NCBI GenBank assembly: GCA_026419785.1
Contig: JAODTK010005559.1
Span: 1-64,000, forward strand
Origin: Sclerodactyla briareus
Taxonomy: Eukaryota; Echinodermata; Holothuroidea; Dendrochirotida; Sclerodactylidae
DNA length: 64,000 bases
Reading direction: 5' to 3'
The notes under the pieces are model-generated. The model had not been told where the DNA came from, did not search any database, and worked only from the letters and a program-made list of their open reading frames with translations. How positions within the stretch are numbered: the stretch's first letter is position 1; every line of letters starts with the position of its first letter. A program made the position numbers and the translations under genes. Below are positions 22,346 to 33,640 of the stretch, piece by piece.

Positions 22346-23206
22346 ATGAAATGGGGTTCCAATTCAATATTCCTAAAATAGCCACTAATTGAAAGATAAT
22401 AAAACACATTAAAGAGCGGAAGGCACATATAACTCTCATGTGTTGAGTAAATGATGAACTTTACTGATCCTCCCACCCACCACTTACCTATATTCAGTAT
22501 GTTGAGGTCAACTTGAGGACAAACTGCAAGATAATTTGTCATCAATACAGTATGTGTGTTCCAAAGAAACAGAAAAAAAAAAAAACAGTCTGGATTGATG
22601 ATATTAAATCATAACCAATAGAACATGAGAAATGAAAGAATGAATGGATGATTGCCTTTATTACATCAAGTTTTATATTATTTTCTATTATTTCAATATT
22701 TTATCTGAGGTTGCCTCCTTCGAAGTGGAAAAAGAAAATTACTGCAGATGTATGTATACATTTTATTATTTACACTATATCAAGGGGTCTACTTGTACAA
22801 GCTTCTACTTTTATAGACCTCCTTCACAAACAATTACTATATTGCCACATGTATTGCTTTGCTATTTTGTGGAAATATATGGTAAACTGAATATCATACT
22901 AGCAATCATTCGTGCATGGGTGCAATGTAAATAAGACCGGGGACGAGGTACATGTACAGCCTACATGCTGCAAGGGGTGAATTACCAAGTCACCATGAGA
23001 ATGTGCTATTGCATGGTTTCCCAAACCTGGGGGGGTAGCGACCCCAACTGTAGGCATTCAGAAGTACTGGCAGTCAGAAGGCTCATCTTTTGGGTTGGTG
23101 TATCTTACCTGACAGCGGACCGCCAATATAGGCATACGTGTAGTACCGTACCGTGCGCCCCATTTCTGGCGTTTTTCGGGCATTCTATCATAAATTTTTT
23201 GCCAGT
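22346..23206. other. Intergenic, no gene seen
   Basis: It includes an A-run at 22,572-22,583. Overlapping frames at 22,644-22,934 are Phe/Tyr/Ile-rich by composition and unsupported. Confidence 0.4.
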
Positions 23207-23752
23207 CAGCCATTAGCGTCGCCGGACTTTTCATACTGGGGGCACAAGGGAGGCCGAGACATTTCTCAGTGGGGCAGAAGAATACTATCTAAGCGAGCGC
23301 CAACCATTGGTTGGCGCAGAGCGTCCAAGCGAATTTTGGTTGCGCAAGCTCCCAGATGGTCGGAAATTAATTAATTGATTGTCATACTATACCGACAGCC
23401 AATCACGGAGGTCGTTTTGGTCGTTGTAAACATGCGTTGTTTTTAATTTAAAGAAGAAGTAATGTAATTGCGCGCGAAGCGCGCAAAGTTTTTGCACATA
23501 TATCTGTAAACAATTGCAATTCTTTGTTGTAATTGTAGTTCACCGTTTTTACATGAATAAGAAATATTCCTTTTGGTCGAGTTGGAAAATTTACAAAGTT
23601 GACTGGGCCTCGGACCTCAGTCGTAAAATATACAATCTGGCGATCTGTCAGAAATTCCAACTGGATATTCGAAAATTCCAACTGCAAGGTCGCTCTGACC
23701 ATTTTTTGGGGGGTGAGACACCCCCCCACAACCCCCGCTCGCGACGTCCCTG
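23207..23752 (+). mobile_element. H-family hAT-like non-autonomous element, fullest copy
   Basis: The left end reads like 'ttagcgtcgccggac' and the right end is 'gcgacgtccctg'. Inside are the family landmarks: 'aatactatctaagcgagcgc', a perfect 10-bp-arm hairpin at 23,297-23,317 (arms GCGCCAACCA and TGGTTGGCGC), 'caagctcccagatggtcgg', the short palindromic word 'gcgcgcgaagcgcgc' near 23,470, and a G6/C7 hairpin near 23,707-23,727. Partial copies occur at 32,690-32,930, 33,515-33,640, 34,088-34,450 and 39,290-39,500. It encodes no protein. The hAT-like assignment comes from the ends and is tentative. No target-site duplication is obvious. Confidence 0.55.
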
Positions 23753-24085
23753 ATTGTATTGCAACACCTGGCACACAATGGACAATGTCGTTTATATGAC
23801 ATCACAACAAAATTTTCTCGTGGTATATTAGAACTAATTTACATTGACACATCAATGTGACTATTTCTTTTATTGATATCGCGTCGATTTTTTATTATGA
23901 TGTCATTCAAACGTCGCCATCCCCTTCTGCTAGTTGCTACTAGAAGACAATGCCGCTTTAAATTAATTCACCTCATGTCGTTAGTCCAAACCTGTGAATA
24001 ATGAAACTAGCAATGTAGTCAATCACGCAATAATTTGCATCCAGCCACTATACCAATATTCACAAATTTTGTTTTTTCAAAGAGG

Positions 24086-24347
24086 CAGGGGCGTACCCAC
24101 AGGAGGGGGGGGGGGTTTAGGGGGTCAGAACCCCCATGACCCAAGTGATCAATAAATTTTTAACACAAAAACTTATTTTTTGCAGTTCAGTAGAGGTTTC
24201 GCAATATTGCAGCAACATGTGTCTAGGGGCTCATAAATTGTACTTATTGCCAATAGGGAGGGTGAGGCCAAATTTATGAGGGCGCACTTTCCTTGGGTTC
24301 CGACCTAAAAACCCCCCTTCCAAGACAAATCTCTCCGTACGCGCCTG
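24086..24347. mobile_element. 262-bp hAT-like MITE with imperfect 8-bp target duplication
   Basis: The left end begins CAGGGGCGTACCCAC and the right end is the complement of CAGGCGCGTACGGAG, so the outer ~10 bp are imperfect inverted repeats. Flanks are caaagagg (24,078-24,085) and acaagagg (24,348-24,355), matching at 6 of 8 positions, the duplication length of hAT transposons. It carries G-rich and C-rich blocks, no frame, and an internal hairpin (AGGGGGTCAGAACCCCC). Confidence 0.65.
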
Positions 24348-24355
24348 ACAAGAGG

Positions 24356-24659
24356 TCAGCGAATTGATAGCCTACTGGTACTCTTGTAGTCATTAAATTG
24401 CATGTCTATTTCGCACCTGAATGTTCAACCTCACCGATGGACAATTATCTCGACATTCCGTAATAATGTTCTCTCGCACAGAGCGAGAAAGGATCGCTAT
24501 CATATTCGAGAATCTTAATGAATTGAAAAGTTACTGTCCAAGACAATTTCCTCTGAATAAATTACTGTTTATGGTACAATGCCCTGGCAAGAGTGCTGAA
24601 AATGTGATTGAAGGAGTGTAATGATTGTCTCAATTGCAAAATGGAGTGGAAAGCTATGA
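24356..24659. other. Intergenic, no gene seen
   Basis: A 66-codon frame (24,421-24,621) has no motif. No feature is called. Confidence 0.35.
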
Positions 24660-24945
24660 AGTTTGAATCAGTTGCCACAAAAGCAGGCCAGAGGTCACCT
24701 GAGGTCAAAGTCAATAAACCTTGGAGCATGATAACTGTGCAATGGAATAATGCAGAGAGCTAATACTAGGCATGAAGGGTTGCCATGTGGAGTAGATGAT
24801 TCCTAATCCCTATTGTGGGGTACGGTCTAAGGTCACCAAAAAGTTGACAGAAGTCAAAGTCGACAGAAGTCAAAGTCTGAAAAGCTTGTATTCCTTGTAA
24901 TAGGTGAAAAAACTTGATTCAGTGAACCAACCACACACACCTAGT
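24660..24945 (+). repeat. T-module repeat, short copy
   Basis: Contains 'aactgtgcaatg..aatgcagagagctaatac' followed by 'ggcatgaagggttgccatgt' and 'gtagatgattcctaat', plus 'gaggtcaaagtc' phrases. The same ordered words build the array at 50,400-50,990. Confidence 0.6.
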
Positions 24946-25194
24946 GTCTTCAAGCAGAATAACTCTACAAGTCATTATTATCTCCTTTTACCTGGCAGGG
25001 TGGGTTATACTGAAGTATTGTATTGAAAAACGAGTAATGACTCTTTATAGAGTTCTCCCCAATAATACGGTGCAGTGACTCAACTCCAGCCCATCCATGT
25101 TATAAAGTGTCTTCCAAGTTCTGATGTGGTCCAAATCCTCCCTAATGATCAGTGGTCATCACCTTAAAGGGGAACATCTCAGAATAATTTTACT

Positions 25195-25660
25195 ACACCC
25201 AGACAACAGGGGGTAGTTAGAAGATTCCGCATCGAGTTTAAAATTATTATTCTCACATTCGAGTGCCTTAATGGCCTTGCTCCTATTTACTTGTCTGAAT
25301 TAGTTGTTCCTTATATTCCCTCTAGATCTCTGCGATCTTCCTCGCAGCATTCTCTGGTTGCTAAAAAGGGTAGGACTAAATTGTATGGGGATGGAGTTTC
25401 CTCCTCTATTACGCCTACCTTGTGGAATTTGTTGCCTGTCTTTTTGCGCAATGTGAAGAACATTGATACTTTCAAGTCCATTTGAAGTACTATTTTTCCA
25501 AAGGGCTTTTTCATTCAAGTAATTACTGTATTTTTGCCATTATTCTTTTGCTTTTTTGGTATTTCTTCTTGCTTTCTGTTTGTGTAAAGCGCTCTGATAT
25601 TACTTCGGTAATGATAGGGTGCTATATAAAAATAAACTATTATAATTATTATTATTAAGA
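25195..25660 (+). mobile_element. Non-LTR (L2/Jockey-like) 3' end, well preserved tail
   Basis: The frame 25,240-25,485 reads 'FECLNGLAPIYLSELV', 'PSRSLRSSSQHSL', 'YGDGVSSSITPTLWNLLP' and 'IDTFKSI'. This is the canonical C-terminal module of CR1/L2/Jockey polyproteins (K.lnglaP.YL.ell...R.LRSs....F....P.LWN.LP..lr....FK). The 3' UTR ends 'gtgtaaagcgctctgat...gctatataaaaataaac' plus an (ATT)n-like tail. The upstream polymerase is absent. One in-frame stop (TGA) ends the frame a few residues early. Confidence 0.75.
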
Positions 25661-25708
25661 GTATCGAAGTGTGAAACAGGAATGAACGCCATATTTTGGG
25701 TTTCTTAC

Positions 25709-25882
25709 CTCGGCCTGATCTCCTCACGTTTCCTTTCATATCTTGCTCTTCTCTGCTTTACATGGCTATAGAGGGCGCTCTTGTACTTGTTGGCCTCTGC
25801 CTGGTGTCGCCGGGTCCACTCTCCCCCCAGAGAAATAGCTGACCCAGGGGGACGAGTGGTGGTCACGTTGAAGTTGCTCATG
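25709..25882 (-). CDS. Candidate host exon, unknown basic/coiled protein
   Basis: On the minus strand a long pyrimidine tract and CAG acceptor (ttggcctctctcag) end at 25,883, and a strong donor (CGAG|GTAAGA) starts at 25,708. The 174-bp exon between them is open in one frame. It has an ATG one base into the exon (25,881) followed by SNFNVTTTRPPGSAISLGG and a charged segment EWTRRHQAEANKYKSALYSH then VKQRRARYERKREEIRPR. The second half is helix-prone, rich in Arg/Lys/Glu, and could form a coiled coil. It ends in phase (2 bases of a codon). GC content is clearly higher than the flanks. I do not recognise the family. It could be a first coding exon or an internal exon. Partner exons were not found in this window, and LINE debris follows at once in the downstream intron. 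Confidence 0.55.
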
Positions 25883-27231
25883 CTGAGAGAGGCCAACCAG
25901 AAGAAGACCAAGAGATTCTGATTATACCACCCTAAGCAGTCTTCATCTCTGCTAATGACACCATGTAATCAATGACCTATGGAGTAGAGAAAATAGGATT
26001 GGAAGATATTCCAGAATCAACTTCAGATTAACCAATAATCTTGATAATTTTGATGATCTCTTCAGATCAGCAACTGAATGTTCAGTTTTGGCTAGATACT
26101 TGTCAACATTAACATTTCTAAACAAGAGTGCCAATGGTACTGCAGTAGCTCCCCTGCCAATATATCAGTACTGTTAACATGCTATTACAAGTAAATGTGT
26201 GTTTTCGATTGTTCATTCCAATGTGCATCAGAACTGATTTTGTACTGACATGTCATACTCTCTTGAATCATGATAGTTGAAAAAAAAACCTAATAGACTG
26301 TTTTCTTTGGTCCCACCTTTGTTATATTTATGTAAGAAGAAAATTGTCTCACAACACCTGGTGAATAATGGAGGATCAGTTTGCAAGAACAATCGTCTTA
26401 TATCAAAATCAATCGTCACTTATCATAGTGACGATATACTTTACTGTATGTGGTACCAAATTATATTAATCGCTGGGTTGGAAGTTACTTGAACAGGATG
26501 AAAACATTCAATTTGATACGTCATTATAAGGCAACTCGCAGGATTGGGAACAACATTAGGTTAATTTGTGGAGAATGTAAAACTGTATCTATAGGTCCAA
26601 ACCCCATTTCAATACGATGTTCCTATGTGGAGTTATTGGCCTTCAAAGTTTGGGCCATTGGGCAGGAAATTGGGGAGAATCCCAACGACGCATAAGCATG
26701 ACATCACACATTGACAACACAGGAAATTATGTTATGTATTTGATTGTTTCATTTTGTTGAATAAGTCAACATTTAGCAGAAGTTCTGTTGTCTTTCTCTC
26801 ACCAAAGTAACCATCAACACCTACCAACCCCACTACAAGCAAATCCTCGTTCCCCTAGACTAATGCTTTTCGAAGTGAAATTAATGTTTGAATTTCAAAT
26901 AGAAAAAAAAGAATGTTTGCAGGGTTGTGCAAGTATTACATCATTTATTATTGCATGATGGGATCATTTCCAATCTTGCGTGATACACATGCTTCACAAC
27001 TCCGTAACGGAAAGTCCTATGAATTTCCGGTTTGGACTGACGCATTCAGTTTTCATCCAGCTATTGAATCAAACCCTGTAAAAAATCATCCTGCAGTTGT
27101 TCTTTAATGAATATTGTGGGCGAACCTGCATCTTTAACATAAAGTTTGATTGACTTCATGACCTTCTAGATGACCTTTGATGTCAAATTTCTGAACACCC
27201 TCCATGCAATTTTTTCGTACTAGAAATGCAG
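25883..27231. other. Intergenic or intronic, no gene seen
   Basis: If the minus-strand exon at 25.7-25.9 kb is real, this would be its upstream intron or 5' region. No motif-bearing frame was found. Confidence 0.4.
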
Positions 27232-28195
27232 TTCCTACTACTTACAAACTAGGCATTGACGTTATACAAACTGTTAGCAGTCAGAGATATCTTGGCATTG
27301 AATTAGACAATGTAGACAATAACGCTAATAAAGCAGCGGTTCTTTTTGATCATTGAGAAGAAATTGTCCTACCACCAGGCAACTCACGAACACCCCAGGT
27401 GTTTCATGTTCATAAGGTTACTGGATGCATCCCTCAAGGGCCTCTTTTGTTCATAATTTACATCAATGACTTCCCTGTTTGTGTTGACGCAAGTTCTTAT
27501 CTGTTTGCAGATGATAATAAGTTATTTCAGGGAATTAAAACAGTTGGAGATACTAGAGGTCTACAGTCAGATACTTGGCTGATAAGTGTAAGGTGCTGGC
27601 AGCTCACACTTTGAAGCAGCAAAAGCTTCCTGCAGGAAATGATAACTTATACGATTAGAAGGGTGATAGAATTATTTGAGAGAATTCAGACTCGAGTGCG
27701 AGGAAGATATTGGAGTTTTTTTTGTCGATTGTAACTTGGGTTTTTCCGGTCATATTTAGCAGCAAGTGAATAAACTAATAGTATTATGGGTCTCATTCGG
27801 AGAACCTTTACATATTCAGACAAGCAGACATTCTGTTGTGTTTTTCAGGCTCTAGTTAGACCACATACAGAATATGCTGGTCATTTGGGCACCCCACAAT
27901 CCGGGTGATCTAAATACGATTTAAAATGTTCAAAGACGAGCTAAAAGCTGATCCCGACGTCAAAGAATTTGGAGTATCCAGACAGATTACGGAAGCTTAG
28001 CATGCCTACTCTTGAGGTTGAGAGTCCAACATGACAGAAGTCTTTAAGATTATTTCTGGTGCGTATAAGTGAGGATGTTATGCGAGGTTATTGTGAGTTA
28101 ATCTATTCCTTATACCTGGCAATGGTAAAAAGTTATTGAAGAAATCCTGTAAACTTAATGTCGGGGAATACAGTTTTTGTTGGTGACTCTGGATA
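27232..28195 (+). mobile_element. CR1-like reverse transcriptase fragments, rearranged
   Basis: 27,236-27,340 encodes SSQRYLGIELD, a block that normally lies after the catalytic palm. Next, 27,399-27,614 encodes 'VTGCIPQGPLLFIIYINDFP' and FADDNKLF, the palm with its FADD catalytic motif at 27,504-27,515. Then, in shifted frames, 'IMGLIRRTFTY', 'FQALVRPHTEYAGHL' and 'MTEVFKIISG' follow up to about 28,190. All are conserved blocks of CR1-clade polymerases. Several stops and frameshifts are present, so the copy is dead. The out-of-order YLGIELD block suggests two overlapping insertions or an internal rearrangement. Confidence 0.75.
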
Positions 28196-28389
28196 GTTTA
28201 CTCAGAGTTTGTTGTTTCATCCAGTACAGTGCTCCAATTATGAAAGTCCTTAGAGATATTTCTGGACGGTCAGGAAGTAAAATATGATATTGTTGCATTT
28301 GTTAGGCTCGTTTCTGACCAAATGACCAGTACAGCCAATCGACATGGTTAGAGGTGGATATAGAGATCTCTGACCTGCATCCATTGAAG

Positions 28390-29100
28390 ATCCTAAGCGA
28401 CCTAAGGTATCTCAAGTCCTAAGGTACCTCCTTAGTTAGAATATGCTCTGTTGTTTGGGATCCTCATAGAAAAATAGGCTAGAACAGAATCAGAGAAGAG
28501 CACATTGCTTGTTTGTGGCAATTATCAACAAGATGCAAGTGTGTCAACCATGCTGTGAACTAAATCTACAAACCCTTAGATGACTGACGTATGCAAGCCC
28601 GGTTATTGATGTTGTACGACACAGTCAACAACCAGATACCATTGAATGTACCCAATAACATACAACCTTCCGACACAGAGCCTACAATCTGGAACTAAAT
28701 TACGCCTCACTACAACACCAGTCACAAGTACGAAGACATAAGGGGAAGGGCATTTCAATATATAAGTCATCAGCCCCACTATGGAACAATCTTCCAAATA
28801 CATACGAACCTTGGACACCATTTGGTTGCGTTTCAAAGACGGCAGTCAAAACATACTTCTTCAATCTTGCCTAATGCCGCTCATGATCTTCTTGCCATAC
28901 ACTTGTCTCATTGGTTTCAATCTTTCTTGGTATTTGGATTTGGGACTCAGTTCTACTTTTCTTATCTCGTCTTAACATTTCACTATTCTTACTCTGGATC
29001 ATATTTATTCTTGTAACTCTTAAGTATACATGTTCACTAGTTCTGTAAAGCTCTTTAGAATTTCATCTTGTTATATGGGGTGGTATATAAGCTGAATGTG
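28390..29100 (+). mobile_element. Second non-LTR element, C-terminal part and 3' tail
   Basis: In shifting frames the sequence reads 'LVRICSVVWDPHRK', 'NHAVN.IYKPLDD', 'MQARLLMLYDTVNNQIPLNV' and 'HYGTIF'. This is the RT C-terminal arrangement of another Jockey/CR1-like family (L.YaS.VWdPht..I..iE..QrRAARwv followed by R..aRL.MlYKIvN). The segment 28,850-29,100 is 3' UTR-like and ends 'tgtaaagctctttagaat...ggtatataagc'. The polymerase palm is missing here, so it is not simply the continuation of the preceding element. Confidence 0.65.
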
Positions 29101-29439
29101 TTTCTATCATATTCATATCAGAACCTATACTTTTAGCAACTTGTCAGCAACAGAACCATTGCTATATGAGGGTACAGTCCAATACTGACACTCACAGCTT
29201 TTTTTCCCAACTGTGTGTTATTGGGACCTCTCCTCAACTGCAAGACTCATTGAAGCTAGTATCAGGAGAGGTGCCCATCCCCTCCACAATTTCGACACAC
29301 AAGTATATCTAGCCCCCACAAAAATTTCCGCCACCAATCCCCAAGGCCTCGGATCTTGCCATCGTATTTTGCACACACTTCTGTCTTAGACCTTGGCCTG
29401 CCTACAAGTGGCCCAACCAGTCAGCTCTTGCAAATCTAC
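29101..29439. other. Possible 5' region of the next LINE
   Basis: C-rich, frame-poor sequence directly upstream of the PHD-like/endonuclease piece. It may be its ORF1 or 5' UTR, but nothing recognisable supports this. Confidence 0.3.
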
Positions 29440-30960
29440 CTGTGTTAAGCACTTTAGATGACTCACCCCCTGCTAATTACCCCCACTTTCTCAGTTTTTG
29501 TTGTAAATCTCCTCCTGACCCAACTTCAAGCTTAACCCTGGCCCCCAGTCCTGGCCTGTTGGCTGGTGTTTTGAAAACTGCACGTGGTAGGACCTACCAA
29601 GTTAACTTGTGGACTGTGACCCTTGTGGTCAATATTTCTACCTCTCTTGTACAGACAGGAACGAACGCTCCTACACTGGACACGACCACCCCCACTCAAC
29701 AAACGAACCTTTCTTGGGAGTGTCATTCTGTTTAATGACTAATTGTCACCCTTCTTTTTTCACAGCTTCTAAAATTATTTATTTTGTTGGCCACCTTGAC
29801 ACTTTTCACAACAATCCCCTCTACTAACCATACTGACGTAACAACCATTGACTTGTCCTACCCACTCCCAGCCCTCACCCCCCTCAAATCCGTATGCCAT
29901 AACTACTGTAGTAGCAGCCACGAAGGTACCCGGACACAACCCGTCAGCGTCCTAAACCTGTCTAGACCTACCAAGAACAAAATCAATGTATTGCCTATAC
30001 ATTTCAAAATGCTTGTCTCAGTCAGTGAAAGAGCTGGACTTTGTACTTTGCTTGAAAGGTTGCTCCCCAGACATAATTTTAGATACTGAAACCAAGCTGA
30101 GCGATAGGATCACTGCCCATATATTTTTCCTCCCATTTTATGGTTCATTTCAAAGATGTAACCCTGGGAGGCAGGGGATTTCTTGGTGGCCTATCGCAGT
30201 GACGCGCCCCCTCTCAAGGCTATTGAGGAGAGACTCTCCTTGCGAGAGTAAATTGTCCAAGTCTCTGCTACTACTCACAACAGGTCCTTCATTTTTGACG
30301 TTTTCGACAGCTTACCTCCTCCCTAGCGATTCTCTATCTGCCAAGTATCATAACTGTTTAAACGGCATTTTTTTGGGTGGTTGATCCACCTAACTATCTT
30401 GGTTATGACTTTAACTGACTGCATCGACTGGACTTTCATTCAAACAAACAAAGAACCACCCCCCTGGATCAGTTAGGAACTGTCGATTTGACTTCTGACT
30501 TCTCACTAAGCAAAAGGTGACTATGCCTACCAGTGACTTGCTACTGATGAATAAACCTGACACTGTCATTAATGACAACAAAACAGCTGGTATTAGTACT
30601 GTAAATGACCACAACCTGTGACTGCTGACATTACCTGCTCTATCCCACAGTGGAGTAAGGGCGATATCCTTGGTCTAAAACTAGCCATCACCAAATTTGC
30701 CACCGACTACTCGTCATACCCCTATCTAGGTCGAGTTATGAACATTTTCAGCTTTCCAATCTCTCTTCCTGACGTCCAGGACAAAATTTATTCCTACCAA
30801 GACCATGTCTGGTAGTATAATTATCCCTGGATTACTAGTTTTCTTAAAAGGCATTCAAACAGATGCCATCGCCTATATGCTTCCCACCAGAGAAGGGTAA
30901 CAGACCACGTGACATGCCACAGTATAGAGAATATAGGTAACTTGTAGATTGACTAACAAG
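29440..30960 (+). mobile_element. CR1-like LINE 5' portion: Cys-rich domain, APE endonuclease, linker
   Basis: Near 29,609 a frame reads DCDPCGQYFYLSCTDRNERS, resembling the second half of the PHD-type zinc finger carried by ORF1 of some CR1-like LINEs. The frame 29,986-30,384 contains SPDIILDTETKLSDRI (30,064-30,111), the endonuclease block whose Glu is catalytic (usual form ..PDIi..TETWL). Further on are 'LLLMNKPDTVINDN' with a following DH (about 30,540-30,615), matching the LDLvLTN.P...i..SDH end of the domain. Last comes the basic linker 'PWITSFLKRHSNRCHRLY' (30,825-30,880) that precedes reverse transcriptase. Many frame breaks occur and the polymerase is absent. Confidence 0.65.
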
Positions 30961-32372
30961 CGGCATTGTGTCACCTTCTACATCAATATCTGCGCACCAA
31001 CTCTATCCTCCATCAATGCCACACCTGTGCGCATTGCCGAAGATTCGGGATTTCAGTTTGTGCTATTGGTGCCCAATTTCAATCAGGCTACATCACACAC
31101 CTCGTTCAGTTTGCCTGCCAGGCTTTGACTAGTTATTATCATAGAAGGAGAAGGAGTAGAATACGTACACTACAAATCAATGCCCTCAGAAGCGATGGGG
31201 CCTATTGAGCCAGCTGCCGATCGAATATATATGGGTGGAAGCTATGGAGCCGGCTGCTATAATAAAAGCAGTGATCACAACTACAAACAGAGGAACAATC
31301 ATCCCTCACATCTTTACGTATTTATTGTTATGCCTAATCTTTCACACAACTATGCAAACACACTGTGGTGCGCGAAGATTTCTCGTTGGTCGTATCCAGG
31401 TTATTAGCCTCTGGTCTTTTTTCCCCTCATCAATGCCAAACGGGCGCTTTGAAGTATTCTGATGGCGATGAAGCTTATACATGAACAACACATTCAGCAC
31501 AAGAGGCACCACAAAGCAGGATACGTTAACACCACTACGAGAAGTGTACAGGTGTACTTAGCACAAGTGACATATTAACACAAATGATCGGCAGCAAAAA
31601 TCTGTGCGCAAGCGTTTGAAAAATATTACTGTAGGATAATGTGACCGATGTTTGGGTTATAGAATGTGGTAACCAATAACACCAATGGCATGGCCGTACT
31701 GCTATATCTGCAGCCTGGTCGATGACACTCGTTCGTTATTTTCTCGTTCATTATAGTCATCGCCAAAATAAACACAACTCAAATTTCGCAGAACTAGTGC
31801 CAGTGACAAGCAAGGAGGTTCCAAAAACATCTTGTTTTGGAAAAAATAGGAAGCACACTTTACGACCACAGTGTACTACACGGGATAAAAATAATCATTA
31901 ATTGGGCCGAATACTCAACCCGGGATTATGCAGTTGCAATGATCTCCTTGTTCGCCACCATCTTCGACATTTTCTGTTTTGGGGAGCGCACTTCGACTGT
32001 TGTTTGTTGTAAACGAGTTGGTCAACAGAAACATGAGCTGCCAGAGTTTTTTTTCTGTTTTCCTTGCTCACTCTGCGATAGATAATCATGCAGGCTAATT
32101 CCAGCCTTTCGGGAGGTCTACTAAAATTCTGTAGGAGAATATGCTTATCAATAGTCAAAAACATCAGGTATATTTTCCGCCGCATTATTCCTCCGGTAAA
32201 TTGTGGTCAGTTGTTCTAGTGGAGTCCTTCCTCCAACCTGCAGCCCTTACAAGAAAATTCTCAGATCACGAATCGGCCGGCGAAATTTATATGATAGCTC
32301 CATGACTGGGCCTACAGTGCTAACCGTGAGTCTGCATAGATTCTTTCAGGATCAGTGGTAGGCCTAAACAAC
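30961..32372. other. Intergenic, no gene seen
   Basis: No conserved polymerase block follows the linker, so the element above is 3'-truncated. Frames at 31,180-31,462 and 31,837-32,085 lack motifs. Confidence 0.4.
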
Positions 32373-32556
32373 GGCTCAGCCACTGTCTGAAAGTTGGGGG
32401 AGGAGGTCAATGAGAAATTTGGGAGGGGGGGGGGGGGGTTCGAAGCAGAGATGGGAAAAATTTTGTGTGTAAAAAAAATCAATTATTATGGGGCCTTCCC
32501 AAAGTTGGGGGTCATAACTACTCATAACCCCCCCGGACCCCCCTAGTGGCTGAGCC
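32373..32556. mobile_element. 184-bp MITE with perfect 12-bp inverted ends
   Basis: GGCTCAGCCACT at 32,373-32,384 and its exact complement AGTGGCTGAGCC at 32,545-32,556 bound a short non-coding element with a G-run (32,425-32,440) and a C-rich right side. No target-site duplication is clear in the flanks. The superfamily is undetermined. Confidence 0.7.
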
Positions 32557-32689
32557 CTTGGGGGTAAATCAATAAATCATACTGGTACAGTGCGGATTTT
32601 CGAACTAAGGCAAAGGTGATTCTTTCATGAAATTCCAATTCAATCGAAGTGGTGATGGAATTAAAATACAGTACCGGGTCACATGGCGG

Positions 32690-32930
32690 CGATCACGGTG
32701 GGAGGGGGGGGGACATGTCCCCCCCCTCAATATTTTTGGTGGGGGGACATAATAAGCAAATGCTCCCTTCCCCCAATAATTTTGCGGACTGTAAAGAAAT
32801 CCTCTAACAGGCGCGTATGGCAGATTTTTCGACCCGGGGGGCGCGGGTCACTATCTAAGCATAGCTCCCACCGAAAATTTTGAGGTTTTACCACCTCCCA
32901 GATCGCCCGGCAATGCCCCTCGGGAGCATG
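32690..32930 (+). mobile_element. H-family fragment with 22-bp palindrome
   Basis: A perfect palindrome at 32,705-32,726 (eight G, ACATGT, eight C) is followed by H-family landmarks: 'cactatctaagcatagctccc', 'accacctcccagatcgcccgg' and 'caatgcccctcgggag'. It lacks the GCGCC hairpin of the full copy at 23,207-23,752. Confidence 0.5.
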
Positions 32931-33514
32931 AGAGGGACCGTTTTCATATACTCCACTATCCGCTAAAAACAAGTGCCTTCTTGTTGTGGAATTACACTGA
33001 GACCAAAAGTAATCTTTGCACTCCTACTGAAATATTGACTCTAAATTTAAGGGTTGGGTTTTCCTTCTCCACATACAAATTCACACATATAAACAACGCC
33101 ATACGAGGGACAGCATTGATTCCTCTGCCCGTCAGCCATACATTATCTGCCCGAACTAAACAAACTCTTCGTTTATTATTCCTGTCCCGGCAATGAGGCA
33201 AACTGCAATCGGGCTTGGGTCTGCGGCTGAACTGGGAACTGCGCCTACCACTGCACGAAACACCATCGCCGGAACATCATGCATGATTTGTCCATGTCAG
33301 GAGGCAGTGGGACCTTCGCAACCCCCCCCCCCATGCTTTGATATATAAGGTTTAGACTTGGCAGCTTGCTGTGGCGTACTTTGGTGCAGAAAGTTTCGCA
33401 TACTGTGTTTATTTAGCCCATTCTCTCGCGTTTCTTCCTCACAGGTCCTCTGGATGGCAAAATCCTGGGCGTCAGTCCGTTTTCGGAAGTGGGGGTGGGG
33501 GCATGTGGACTGCA
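32931..33514. other. Intergenic, no gene seen
   Basis: No gene is supported. It has a C-run at 33,322-33,332 and 'cgaagtgggggtggggg' at 33,486. Confidence 0.35.
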
Positions 33515-33640
33515 ATTTACTATCTGATTGGAGCGCCACTATTGGTTGGCGCGTAGCGCACCCAGAAATGTTGGCTTTTTTATACTCCAAGATTGCCGGA
33601 AATGGCACTCGCCGGGCCTATTGAAAAATATGGGGGGGAG
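33515..33640 (+). mobile_element. H-family core fragment
   Basis: 'tttactatctgattggagcgc' leads into the near-palindromic hairpin region at 33,533-33,552, then 'gcgtagcgcacccagaaatg', 'ttttatactccaagattgcc' and 'ggaaatggcactcgccggg'. It has the same word order as 23,276-23,370 and 39,385-39,480. Confidence 0.6.
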
